The notes beneath the pieces were generated by a model, which made no database searches, had not been told where the DNA came from, and worked only from the letters and a program-made list of their open reading frames with translations. A stretch of DNA of 64,000 bases, from the NCBI RefSeq assembly GCF_017744435.1, contig NZ_JAGIBG010000019.1:1-64000 (forward strand), read 5' to 3'. The translations under genes were made by a program, and so were the position numbers. The DNA is from Pseudomonas sp. Its GTDB lineage: Bacteria; Pseudomonadota; Gammaproteobacteria; Pseudomonadales; Pseudomonadaceae. Shown here one piece after another: positions 28,667-37,087 of this stretch. The number at the start of each line of letters is the position of its first letter. Position 1 is the stretch's first letter.

Positions 28667-28739
28667 GGAAACTCCCTGCATGCATTGATTCCAGCGTAGC
28701 CGCCACGGCCCGGGTTGAGGCGGGCCATGGCGCCAGCGG

Positions 28740-30119
28740 TCAGAGAATGTTGAATGGAATGGTGGTGACCACGCGGAACTCGTCCAGGCTGCCATCGCCC
28801 TGGGCCTTGCTGGCGCGGTGGGCGGTGTAGGTGGCGCGGATGCTGGTGTCCTTGAACGGCCCGCTCTGCACGGCGTAGCTGGTACCGATGCCCCACTCGT
28901 AGTGGGTTTCGCCGTCCAGGCCCTTCACGTCGTACGCAGTGCCACGGTAGTGGGTGCCGTCGATGCCCCAGCCACGGGCGTTGTACAGGTTGAACTTCAG
29001 GCCCGGCACGCCGTAGGGCGCCATGTTCAGCACGTAGGCAATCTGCAGGGACTTCTCGTTGGGGCCGTTGAAGTCCGACAGTAGCGAGTTGGCCAGGTAG
29101 ATGCCGTTGGTTTCGTGCAGGTAGTCGAAGTACTCGTTGCCGTTGACCTGCTGCCACGATGCCGTGACGGTGTGCGCCTGGTGGGTCAGGCCGAGCGACA
29201 GGCTGTAGGTGTCGTTGTCGATCTCGCCCATCTTCTTGCTGCCTTCGTCCACTGTCTTGTAGTAGTTCAGGCCGGTGGTCAGGGCGAGTACGGCGTTGTC
29301 GCCGAGCACGTGGTTGGCGCCGAAGTAGTACTGGTTCCAGAAGTCGTCGACCTTGGTGGCGTACAGGCTGGTGCTCAGGCTTTTGAACGGCTGGTAGTTG
29401 ACCCCGGCGGTGCTGGCGCGGTCGGTCTCGACGCCGGTGGCGCCGTATTCGCTGCGGAACTTGCTCAGGCTCTGTTCGGTGCGCGGCGAAACGCGGTCGA
29501 AGGTGCCCAGGTCGAGCGACAGGTTGTCGAACTCGGCGCTGTGCAGGAACGCACCCTGGAAGCTCGACGGCAGCGCACGGTTGCCGATGTAGGCGATCAT
29601 CGGCGTGTCCACCGACTGACGGCCGACGGTAAGGGTAGTGTTGGAGACGCGCGCCTTGACGTTGGCCAGTCCCATCTTGCTCCACTGGTCGACCGGGTCA
29701 CCGTCGCTGTGGGTGAGCGTCCGGTTGTTCGGCCCGGCGATCGCGGCACGGCCCTGCTGGATGGCGATGGCGTTGTAGCCGGCGGCCTCGACGGCAAAGC
29801 CGACCGTGCCCTGGGTGAAGCCCGAGCTGTAGTTGAGGATGGTGCCCTGCACCCAGTTGTCGCGGCTGTGGGTGTCGTGGCGGGTGCCGTCGGCCTTGTA
29901 GTACTTCCACAGCGGTGCGCGGGTGGCGCGTTCGTGGGCGTACCAGTTACGGGTGCTGCCGGACAGGCTCTGGCCATCGATGAAGCCGTTGGCCTGGTCT
30001 TGTTCGCTGGTGGATTTCAGGCTGATCGGGATGTAGTCCTGGCTTTGGGTGTCGGCCTCTGCGACGGCGGAAAAGGTGCCGATCGATAAGGCCAAAGCGG
30101 TCAAGGTGAATAGTCTCAA
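28740..30119 (-). CDS. opdP: OprD-family outer-membrane porin (OpdP-like)
   Basis: This 459-residue beta-barrel porin has signal peptide MRLFTLTALALSIGTFSAVA and OprD-family motifs (LSGSTRNWYAHERATR, GFAVEAAGYNAIAIQQGRAA, TVGRQSVDTPMIAYIGNRAL, HETNGIYLANSLL). OprD porins pass small charged nutrients such as basic amino acids and dipeptides. Its place inside a dipeptide operon between two binding-protein genes matches opdP of P. aeruginosa, which admits glycine-glutamate type dipeptides. The orthology rests on position and family. Confidence 0.87.
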   Translation of the reverse strand: MRLFTLTALALSIGTFSAVAEADTQSQDYIPISLKSTSEQDQANGFIDGQSLSGSTRNWYAHERATRAPLWKYYKADGTRHDTHSRDNWVQGTILNYSSGFTQGTVGFAVEAAGYNAIAIQQGRAAIAGPNNRTLTHSDGDPVDQWSKMGLANVKARVSNTTLTVGRQSVDTPMIAYIGNRALPSSFQGAFLHSAEFDNLSLDLGTFDRVSPRTEQSLSKFRSEYGATGVETDRASTAGVNYQPFKSLSTSLYATKVDDFWNQYYFGANHVLGDNAVLALTTGLNYYKTVDEGSKKMGEIDNDTYSLSLGLTHQAHTVTASWQQVNGNEYFDYLHETNGIYLANSLLSDFNGPNEKSLQIAYVLNMAPYGVPGLKFNLYNARGWGIDGTHYRGTAYDVKGLDGETHYEWGIGTSYAVQSGPFKDTSIRATYTAHRASKAQGDGSLDEFRVVTTIPFNIL

Positions 30120-30196
30120 GGTTAAAGCTCCCTTTCTGTTCTTTTAGTTATTGCCTGGCCTTGTGGGCCGGGTTGCTTGCTGCGGTGTTGCCAGGG

Positions 30197-30217
30197 TTGC
30201 CCGGGGTCGCCGGGCAA
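30197..30217. other. Perfect 8-bp hairpin upstream of opdP
   Basis: TTGCCCGG and CCGGGCAA enclose GGTCG. It lies between the REP pair and opdP within the operon. It may stabilise or attenuate the transcript; its function is unknown. Confidence 0.4.
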
Positions 30218-30240
30218 AGTCGGGGGAGGTGTGTTGGCTG

Positions 30241-30339
30241 TGCCGGCCCTTTCGCGGGTAAACCCGCTCCCACAGGTACGGCGCAGTCTCCGAGCCTGTG
30301 AAGATCCTGTGGGAGCGGGCTTGCCCGCGAAGAGGCCAG
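30241..30339. repeat. Inverted REP pair inside the dpp operon
   Basis: Two REPs face each other (TTCGCGGGTAAACCCGCTCC with CACAGG, and GTGGGAGCGGGCTTGCCCGC with GAAGAGG). This pair lies within a same-direction operon, between the second binding-protein gene and opdP, unlike most copies here, which lie between convergent genes. Confidence 0.88.
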
Positions 30340-30352
30340 TGGGGGCTAAAGG

Positions 30353-31945
30353 TCAGTCAACACTCACACCGGAAAAGTCATTGCGCCCGAACGGGCTGAC
30401 CTTGAAATCGGCCACCTTGATGCTCAGCGGCTGGTTCACCGTGGAGTGCGCCACCGGGGTGATCGGCACCTGCTGCTTCAGGCGCTGCTGGGCCTGCTGG
30501 TACAGCGCCGTGCGCTGTTCGCGGTCGGTAACCTGCTTGGCCTGCTTGACCAGGCTGTCGTACTGCGGGTCGCACCACAGCGAGTAGTTGTTGCTGCCGA
30601 TGGCGTCGCAGTTGTAGAGGGTGCCGAGCCAGTTGTCCGGGTCGCCGTTGTCGCCGGTCCAGCCGATCAGGGCGATGTCGTGCTCGCCGCTCTTCATGCG
30701 CTTGAGGTATTCGCCCCATTCGTAGCTGACGATGCGCACCTTGAAACCGAGCTTGTTCCAGTCGGCCTGGAGCATCTCGGCCATCAGCTTGGCATTGGGG
30801 TTGTACGGGCGCTGCACGGGCATGGCCCACAGGGTGACCTCGGTGCCTGGCTTGACCCCGGCCTGCTGCAGCAACTGCTTGGCCTTTTCCGGATCGAAGG
30901 GGGCGTCCTTGAGGCTGTTGTCATAGGACCACTGGGTCGGCGGCATGGCGTTGACCGCCAGCTGGCCGGAGTCCTGGTACACCGCCTGGAGGATGGCCTG
31001 CTTGTTCACTGCCATGTCCATGGCCTGGCGCACTTCCAGGCGGTCGAACGGCGGGTGCTGGGTGTTGTAGGCGATGTAGCCGAGGTTGAAGCCCGGCTGC
31101 TGCATGACTTGTAGATTGCCATCGGCCTTGAGCGCGGGCAGGTCGGCCGGGCGCGGGTGCAGGGTGACCTGGCATTCATTGCGACGCAGCTTCTGGATGC
31201 GTACTGACGGGTCGGTGTTGATCGAGAACACCAGGTTGTCGATCTTCACTTGCTCCGGCGCCCAGTAGTTCTTGTTCCCCTTGAAGCGGATCTGCGAGTC
31301 CTTCTGATAACGCTGGAATACGAATGGACCGGTGCCGATCGGTTGCTGGTTGATGTCGCTGGGGCGCCCGCTGGCCAGCAACGTTTCGGCGTACTCGGCC
31401 GAGAGTATCGAGGCGAAACTCATCGCCAGGTTCTGGATGAAGGCGGCATCGACCTTGTTCAGGGTGAACACCACGGTCAGCGGGCCGGTTTTCTCGACCT
31501 GGGCGATGTTCTTGTCCAGGCCCATGCTGACGAAGTAGGGGAATTCGGTGGGGTAGGCCTTACGGAACGGCTGGTCCTTGTCGAGCATGCGGTTGAAGGT
31601 AAACAGCACGTCGTCGGCGTTGAAGTCACGGCTCGGTTTGAAGGCCTTGTTGGCGTGGAACTTCACACCCTCGCGCAGGTGGAAGGTGTACCGCAGGCCA
31701 TCGTCAGAGACCTCCCATTTGGTCGCCAGCGCCGGGTGCACGGCCGTGCCGCCGCGCTCGAACTCCACCAGCCGGTTGTAGATCGGCTCGGCGGCGTCAT
31801 TGTCGGTGGCACTGGTGTACTGGGCAGTGTCGAAGCCGGCCGGGCTGCCTTCGGAGCAGAACACCAGGTTCTTGGCCTGAAGGGCAGGGGCCTGGCTCAG
31901 CAGGCCGAGGGCGAGCAGGGTCGAAAGGCGGGTGACGTGGCGCAT
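30353..31945 (-). CDS. Dipeptide-type periplasmic substrate-binding protein (DppA family, middle copy)
   Basis: This 530-residue secreted protein starts with signal peptide MRHVTRLSTLLALGLLSQAP (then ALQA). It shares long stretches with the next gene (LVFCSEGSPAGFD, PFRKAYPTEFPYF, LWAMPVQRPYNPNAKLMAEM, NGDPDNWLGTLY), so the two arose by tandem duplication. Paralogous binding proteins on one importer core widen the range of peptides taken up. It is in the position of dppA3 in P. aeruginosa. Confidence 0.88.
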   Translation of the reverse strand: MRHVTRLSTLLALGLLSQAPALQAKNLVFCSEGSPAGFDTAQYTSATDNDAAEPIYNRLVEFERGGTAVHPALATKWEVSDDGLRYTFHLREGVKFHANKAFKPSRDFNADDVLFTFNRMLDKDQPFRKAYPTEFPYFVSMGLDKNIAQVEKTGPLTVVFTLNKVDAAFIQNLAMSFASILSAEYAETLLASGRPSDINQQPIGTGPFVFQRYQKDSQIRFKGNKNYWAPEQVKIDNLVFSINTDPSVRIQKLRRNECQVTLHPRPADLPALKADGNLQVMQQPGFNLGYIAYNTQHPPFDRLEVRQAMDMAVNKQAILQAVYQDSGQLAVNAMPPTQWSYDNSLKDAPFDPEKAKQLLQQAGVKPGTEVTLWAMPVQRPYNPNAKLMAEMLQADWNKLGFKVRIVSYEWGEYLKRMKSGEHDIALIGWTGDNGDPDNWLGTLYNCDAIGSNNYSLWCDPQYDSLVKQAKQVTDREQRTALYQQAQQRLKQQVPITPVAHSTVNQPLSIKVADFKVSPFGRNDFSGVSVD

Positions 31946-32061
31946 GGCGGTTCCTTTTCCAGCTGTTCAAGCCGCTTCGGGGTACGAATGGCGGCAACAG
32001 TTTCCCGACCCCGTCGCGGGTAGCGTCGGAGCGGGTATGCAGTGCTTGGTTACGGTGAAGC

Positions 32062-32088
32062 GGCCCCCGCCGCGATCTGGCGGGGGCC
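32062..32088. other. Perfect 10-bp hairpin between two dppA-type genes
   Basis: GGCCCCCGCC and GGCGGGGGCC enclose seven bases (GCGATCT). No T-run follows on the minus strand. A hairpin here could block 3' decay of the first binding-protein message and raise its level over the rest of the operon. Confidence 0.55.
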
Positions 32089-32098
32089 GGGATCTACC

Positions 32099-33724
32099 CT
32101 ATTTGTCCACGCTGACGCCGTAGAAGGCGTTCAATGCGAACGGGCTGATCTTGAAGTCCTTCACCTTGGCGCTCATCGGCTGGTACACCGTGGAGTGGGC
32201 GATCGGGGTGATCGGCACCTGTTCCTTGAGGATGTGCTGGGCCTTTTGGTACAGCTCGGTGCGCTTGGCCTGGTCGGACGTGGCCTTGGCCTGCTTGATC
32301 AGGTCGTCGTAGGGCTTGTAGCACCACTTGGAGAAGTTGTTGCCGTCGATGGCGTCGCAGCCGTACAGGGTGCCCAGCCAGTTGTCCGGGTCACCGTTAT
32401 CGCCACTCCAGCCGATCAGCATGGCGCCCTGTTCGCCGCCTTTGGAGCGCTTGATGTACTCGCCCCATTCGTAGCTGACGATCTTGGCCTTGATGCCGAT
32501 CTTGGCCCAGTCGGATTGCAGCATCTCGGCCATCAGCTTGGCATTGGGGTTGTACGGGCGCTGCACGGGCATGGCCCACAGGGTGATCTCGGTGCCTTCC
32601 TTGATGCCGGCTTCCTTGAGCAGTTGCTTGGCCTTCTCTGGGTCGTACGGCGCGTCCTTGATGCTGGTGTCATAGGACCACTGGGTGGGCGGCATGGCAT
32701 TGACGGCCAGCTGGCCGGCGCCCTGATAGACCGATTCGATGATCTTCTTCTTGTCCACGGCCATGTCCAGCGCTTCGCGGACTTTCAGCTGGGCCAGCGG
32801 GTTGGGCTCGTTGCTGCCCTTGATCTTGTCCATCACGTTGTAGGCGATGTAGCCGAGGTTGAAGCCGGCCTGCTGTGGCATCTGCAGGTTCTTGTCGGCC
32901 TTCAGCGGTTCGATGTCGGCCGGCCGCGGGAACAGGGTGACCTGGCACTCGTTCTTCTTCAGCTTCTGCATGCGCACCGAGGCGTCGGTGGTAATGGCGA
33001 AGATCAGGTTGTCGATCTTCACGTCCTCGGGCTTCCAGTAGTCCTTGTTGCCCTTGAAGCGGATCTGCGCGTCTTTCTGGTACTTGCTGAACACGAACGG
33101 GCCGGTGCCGATCGGCTTCTGGTTGATGTCGGCGGCCTTGCCGTCCTTGAGCAACTGGTCGGCGTATTCGGCGGACTGGATGGAGGCGAAGCTCATGGCC
33201 AGGTTCTGGATGAACGCGGCGTCCACTTCATTGAGGGTGAACTTCACCGTGTGATCGTCGAGCTTCTCCACCTTGGCGATGTTCTTGTCCATGCCCATGT
33301 CGGTGAAGTACGGGAATTCGGTGGGGTAGGCCTTACGGAACGGGTGGTTCTTGTCGAGCATGCGGTTGAAGGTGAACAGCACGTCGTCGGCGTTGAATTC
33401 GCGGGTCGGCTTGAAGTAGTCGGTGGTGTGGAACTTGACCCCTTCGCGCAGGTGGAAGGTATAGGTCTTGCCGTCGTCGGCCACGTCCCACTTGGTCGCC
33501 AGGCCCGGGATGACCGCGGTACCGCCGCGTTCGAACTGGGTCAGGCGGTTGAACACGGTCTCGGCCGAGGCGTCGAAGTCGGTTCCGGTGGTGTATTGCC
33601 CCGGGTCGAAGCCGGCCGGGCTGCCTTCGGAGCAGAACACCAGGTTGGACGCGGCGTGGGCGAGCGGAGCGCCGGCGAGCAAGCCTGCACCGAGCAGGAA
33701 CGGAATGACTGCGTGTTTAAGCAT
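32099..33724 (-). CDS. Dipeptide-type periplasmic substrate-binding protein (DppA family, first gene of the operon)
   Basis: This 541-residue secreted protein has signal peptide MLKHAVIPFLLGAGLLAGAP (then LAHA) and the SBP-5 motifs NLVFCSEGSPAGFD, LREGVKFHTTDYFKP, AVNAMPPTQWSYD and SGDNGDPDNWLG. It is the first gene of the dpp operon and the closest relative of the next gene. As the most promoter-proximal gene, with a strong hairpin just after it, it is probably the most abundant component of the importer. Confidence 0.9.
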   Translation of the reverse strand: MLKHAVIPFLLGAGLLAGAPLAHAASNLVFCSEGSPAGFDPGQYTTGTDFDASAETVFNRLTQFERGGTAVIPGLATKWDVADDGKTYTFHLREGVKFHTTDYFKPTREFNADDVLFTFNRMLDKNHPFRKAYPTEFPYFTDMGMDKNIAKVEKLDDHTVKFTLNEVDAAFIQNLAMSFASIQSAEYADQLLKDGKAADINQKPIGTGPFVFSKYQKDAQIRFKGNKDYWKPEDVKIDNLIFAITTDASVRMQKLKKNECQVTLFPRPADIEPLKADKNLQMPQQAGFNLGYIAYNVMDKIKGSNEPNPLAQLKVREALDMAVDKKKIIESVYQGAGQLAVNAMPPTQWSYDTSIKDAPYDPEKAKQLLKEAGIKEGTEITLWAMPVQRPYNPNAKLMAEMLQSDWAKIGIKAKIVSYEWGEYIKRSKGGEQGAMLIGWSGDNGDPDNWLGTLYGCDAIDGNNFSKWCYKPYDDLIKQAKATSDQAKRTELYQKAQHILKEQVPITPIAHSTVYQPMSAKVKDFKISPFALNAFYGVSVDK

Positions 33725-34128
33725 GGTGGCCTCATTGTTGTCATTTTTGGTTTGAGGTGGCCTCGTGAGCCGACCTGCGGATACTTATGCAGGGGGTATT
33801 CCCAATGCAACAGGCAGAAGGATAGTTGGCGTCAGAAAAGTAGTACGAGCGTACATGGATGTCGCATTCGTATAACTTTCAGCGAAGTTGAACGTTTGCG
33901 AGGGAAAAATGATGGCTTTTTGCGGAATGTTTCGGGGCGGGAGGGGGTGTAGGAAGCACCTCTATGGTGCGTAGGAAATTTCTTTAACAAGGCTGCCGCA
34001 GTCCCTGTGGGAGCGGGTTTACCCGCGAACACGGGCGAAGCCTGTGCCATCCACCGAGTTGCCTGCTTCGCGGGTAAACCCGCTCCCACAAGGGGCCGCG
34101 TCAGCGCTCAGCTGCCGAGCGAGGGGCC
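33725..34128. other. 404-bp region between the dpp operon start and the convergent end of the SIMPL gene
   Basis: It holds the leader and promoter of the first dppA gene (roughly 33725-33950) and an inverted REP pair at 34004-34099. I could not fix a -10/-35 pair, and I see no gene here. Confidence 0.5.
34004..34099. repeat. Inverted REP pair
   Basis: Two REPs (GTGGGAGCGGGTTTACCCGC with GAACA, and TTCGCGGGTAAACCCGCTCC with CACAAGG) lie tail to tail downstream of the SIMPL gene. Confidence 0.88.
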
Positions 34129-34845
34129 TTAAGGCATCTGCACTTCGATCAGGCCATCGGCATTCATGCTGACTTCACTGGTACCCGCCTCGATATCCGG
34201 CGCCGGCGCCGCCTCGTCCGCCGCCTTGGCCATCATCGCCATCGGCGCGCTACGCAGGTAAGGGCGCGGGTAGCCGGAGCTGTTCAGGTTCAGGCTGACC
34301 ACTTTGTAGCCCTTGCCGCCCAGTGCCTCGGTAGCCAGCTGGGCCCGGGCCTTGAACGCATTCACCGCATCCTTGAGCAGTTCATCCTCGCTGGCCTTGC
34401 GCGTGGCCGGGGCGATGGAGAAGTCCATGCCGCCCATCTTCAGGTCCTGCAGCAGGTCGGCGGTGAGCTGGGACAGGGCCGGGAAGTCGGCACCTTCCAG
34501 GCGCAGCTCGGCGCGCTCGCGCCAGCCGGTGATCTTCTGGCCCTTGCTGTCATACACCGGGTAGCTGTTGCGGCTGCCCTGGCTGATCTTCACGTCCTTG
34601 ACCTGGCGAGCCTGCTGCACGGCCTTGTTCATGGTTTCGGTGATCTGCTTGGCGAGCTTGCCCGGGTCGGTATTCTGCGCTTCGCTGTAGAGGGTCACGA
34701 CCATCAGGTCGCGCGCCACTTCCTTGCTGACTTCGGCGCGCAGCGATACCTGGTTGTAGCGCGGCTCGTCGGCCGCCAGTGCCGGCAGGCTGGCGAGCAG
34801 GCCGCAGGACAGGATCAGGGCCGCGCCGCGACGTGGGATGTGCAT
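34129..34845 (-). CDS. SIMPL-domain (DUF541, YggE-like) periplasmic protein
   Basis: This 238-residue secreted protein has signal peptide MHIPRRGAALILSCGLLASL (then PALA) and the SIMPL domain (VSLRAEVSKEVARDLMVVTLY near residue 30; ALGGKGYKVVSLNLNSSGYP near 175). SIMPL proteins such as YggE relate to oxidative-stress tolerance; the molecular function is not settled. It is divergent from roxSR. In P. aeruginosa the same gene lies between dppA1 and roxS, so the layout is conserved. Confidence 0.85.
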   Translation of the reverse strand: MHIPRRGAALILSCGLLASLPALAADEPRYNQVSLRAEVSKEVARDLMVVTLYSEAQNTDPGKLAKQITETMNKAVQQARQVKDVKISQGSRNSYPVYDSKGQKITGWRERAELRLEGADFPALSQLTADLLQDLKMGGMDFSIAPATRKASEDELLKDAVNAFKARAQLATEALGGKGYKVVSLNLNSSGYPRPYLRSAPMAMMAKAADEAAPAPDIEAGTSEVSMNADGLIEVQMP

Positions 34846-35004
34846 GTGTTACTCCTTGGCAATAGTGGGCGTGGGTTCTGGTCATCCATTCCACGCATGG
34901 CCCATCAGACCCGGAGCAGTGTAGTGGGTTCAAAAGTGCCATCATGAACTTGTGACAAAGTGTGGCGCTTTGCCGCATCGCTGCAGCGGGGCGCCCGGCT
35001 TCGG

Positions 35005-35010
35005 TATACT
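35005..35010 (+). promoter_or_regulatory. Candidate -10 element of roxSR
   Basis: TATACT lies 37 bases before the roxS ATG. I could not see a good -35, so the promoter may need an activator. Confidence 0.3.
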
Positions 35011-35047
35011 TCAGCCGATTTTCCTGGAGCACTCATCGGGAGAGCGC

Positions 35048-36304
35048 ATGCTCGCCGCCGCACAACCGTTGTCCGCAACACGCCAGAACCTCTGGCGCCT
35101 GACTGTCATTCGCGTTCTGGTCCTGGCCGCCCAGGCAGGCTCCGTGGGCGTCGCCTACTGGACCGACCTGCTGCCGCTGCCGTGGCTCTCGCTGGCCGCG
35201 ACCCTGGCCCTGTCGTCGCTGCTCTGCGCCTTCACCGCCTTGCGCCTGCGCCTGTCGCTGCCGGTCACCGAGACCGAATATGCCTTGCAGCTGGCCTGCG
35301 ACCTGCTGATTCACAGCGCCTTGCTGTACTACTCAGGGGGCTCGACCAACCCGTTCGTGTCCTATTACCTGGTGCCGCTGGCAATCGCTGCGGTGACCTT
35401 GCCGTGGCTGTATTCGCTGATCCTCTCGGGCATCGCCCTGACTGCCTACAGCCTGCTGCTGGTGCAGTTCTACCCGCTCGAGGGGCTGCCGATGGCGCGG
35501 GACAAGATGCAGGTCTACGGCATGTGGCTGAGTATCGCCCTGGCCGCCGCCGTGATTACCTTCTTCGCCGCGCGCATGGCCGAGGAGCTGCGCCGCCAGG
35601 AGCAACTGCGTTCCGAGCGCCGCGAAGAAAGCCTGCGTGATGAACAGCTGCTGGCCGTGGCCACCCAGGCTGCCGGCGCGGCCCACGAACTGGGCACACC
35701 CTTGGCGACCATGAGCGTGCTGCTCAATGAAATGCGCCAGGACCACACCGACCCATTGCTGCAGGAAGACCTGCAGATCCTTCAGGACCAGGTCAAGCTG
35801 TGCAAGGAAACCCTGCAGCAGCTGGTGCGCGCCGCCGAGGCCAACCGCCGCCTGGCGGTGGTCGAACAGGACGTCACCGCCTGGCTCGACGAGGCGCTGA
35901 ACCGCTGGCACCTGATGCGCCCGGAAGCGAGCTACCGCTTCCAGCGCCTGCGCGATGGCCAGGTGCCGCGCCTGACGCCGCCACCGGACCTGACCCAGGC
36001 GCTGCTGAACCTGCTGAACAATGCCGCCGATGCCTGCCCCGATGACCTGCAGGTGACCCTTGACTGGGACACCCAGGACATCCTGATCAGCATCCGCGAC
36101 CATGGCCCCGGAGTGCCGCCGGCCATTGCCGAAGCGATCGGCAAACCCTTCATTACCACCAAGGGCAAAGGCTTCGGCCTGGGCCTGTTCTTGAGCAAGG
36201 CCAGCGTGACCCGTGCGGGCGGTTCGGTGAAACTCTATAGTCATGAACAGGGTGGCACCCTGACCGAACTGCGCCTGCCCCATGGCAAGCGAGGAGATGA
36301 ATGA
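35048..36304 (+). CDS. roxS: Redox-sensing histidine kinase RoxS (RegB/PrrB family)
   Basis: This 418-residue inner-membrane kinase senses the redox state of the respiratory chain. Six helices fill residues 18-175. The RegB quinone motif GGSTNPF (97-103), phospho-accepting H213 (AAHELGTPLA) and a cysteine at 252 (KLCKETL) in the position of the redox-active RegB cysteine are present. The ATPase domain has LLNLLNNAADAC and the glycine boxes DHGPGV and GFGLGLFL. ATG 35048 has GGGAG five bases upstream. The stop overlaps the roxR start region. In Pseudomonas, RoxSR controls terminal oxidases including the cyanide-insensitive one. Confidence 0.92.
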   Translation: MLAAAQPLSATRQNLWRLTVIRVLVLAAQAGSVGVAYWTDLLPLPWLSLAATLALSSLLCAFTALRLRLSLPVTETEYALQLACDLLIHSALLYYSGGSTNPFVSYYLVPLAIAAVTLPWLYSLILSGIALTAYSLLLVQFYPLEGLPMARDKMQVYGMWLSIALAAAVITFFAARMAEELRRQEQLRSERREESLRDEQLLAVATQAAGAAHELGTPLATMSVLLNEMRQDHTDPLLQEDLQILQDQVKLCKETLQQLVRAAEANRRLAVVEQDVTAWLDEALNRWHLMRPEASYRFQRLRDGQVPRLTPPPDLTQALLNLLNNAADACPDDLQVTLDWDTQDILISIRDHGPGVPPAIAEAIGKPFITTKGKGFGLGLFLSKASVTRAGGSVKLYSHEQGGTLTELRLPHGKRGDE

Positions 36305-36864
36305 TGAGCGAAGAAAACCAGGTCGAAAGCGAAGAGCTGCCGCACCTGCTGCTGGTGGACGATGACGCCACCTTTACCCGCGTCATGGCCCGCGCCATGA
36401 GCCGCCGTGGTTTCCGTGTGAGCACTGCCGGTTCCGCTGAAGAAGGCCTGATCCTGGCCCAGCAGGACCTGCCGGACTACGCCACGCTGGACCTGAAGAT
36501 GGAGGGCGACTCGGGCCTGGTGCTGCTGCCCAAGCTGCTGGAGCTGGACCCGGAGATGCGCGTGGTGATCCTGACCGGTTACTCGAGCATCGCCACCGCC
36601 GTCGAGGCGGTCAAGCGCGGCGCCTGCAACTACCTGTGCAAGCCGGCCGACGCCGACGACGTGCTGGCCGCGCTGCTGTCGGAGCATGCCGACCTGGACT
36701 CGCTGGTGCCGGAAAACCCGATGTCGGTGGACCGCCTGCAGTGGGAGCACATCCAGCGCGTGCTGAACGAGCACGAGGGCAATATCTCCGCCACCGCGCG
36801 GGCGCTGGGCATGCACCGCCGGACTTTGCAGCGCAAACTGCAGAAGCGCCCGGTCCGCCGCTGA
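36304..36864 (+). CDS. roxR: Response regulator RoxR (RegA/PrrA/ActR family)
   Basis: This 186-residue regulator has a receiver domain (LLLVDDD near 16-22, phospho-accepting D63 in TLDLKM, ILTGY, the conserved Lys in CKPADADD) and a Fis-type helix-turn-helix at the C-terminus (NISATARALGMHRRTLQRKL). It is the partner of RoxS. Two ATG codons lie in tandem at 36301 and 36304; the second has AGGAG seven bases upstream. Its start overlaps the roxS stop, so the two are coupled. Confidence 0.93.
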   Translation: MSEENQVESEELPHLLLVDDDATFTRVMARAMSRRGFRVSTAGSAEEGLILAQQDLPDYATLDLKMEGDSGLVLLPKLLELDPEMRVVILTGYSSIATAVEAVKRGACNYLCKPADADDVLAALLSEHADLDSLVPENPMSVDRLQWEHIQRVLNEHEGNISATARALGMHRRTLQRKLQKRPVRR

Positions 36865-36873
36865 TTCAGCGTT

Positions 36874-36990
36874 GGCTTCTTCGCGGCGGTTCGACGCATC
36901 GATAAACCCGCTCCCACAGGAACTGCACAGCATTCGAAATCTGTGCAATCCCTGTGGGAGCGGGTTTACCCGCGAAGAGGCCGGCACAGA
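36874..36990. repeat. REP pair, the left copy interrupted
   Basis: The right copy is canonical (GTGGGAGCGGGTTTACCCGC with GAAGAGGCCGG). The left one reads CTTCGCGG, then about 16 unrelated bases (CGGTTCGACGCATCGA), then TAAACCCGCTCCCACAGG, so the core of the palindrome is split. Confidence 0.8.
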
Positions 36991-37087
36991 CAGAAACATG
37001 TTTAAAGTCCCGCTCGATCCCCGCAATTCCTGACGCGTTGGCGTATCATTAGCCGCCTAACGGCAACCCCATCAGGACCGCTTGCGC

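Noticed and set aside
32042..33952. 636-residue plus-strand frame over the first dppA-type gene
   Set aside because: Antisense shadow of a conserved binding protein.
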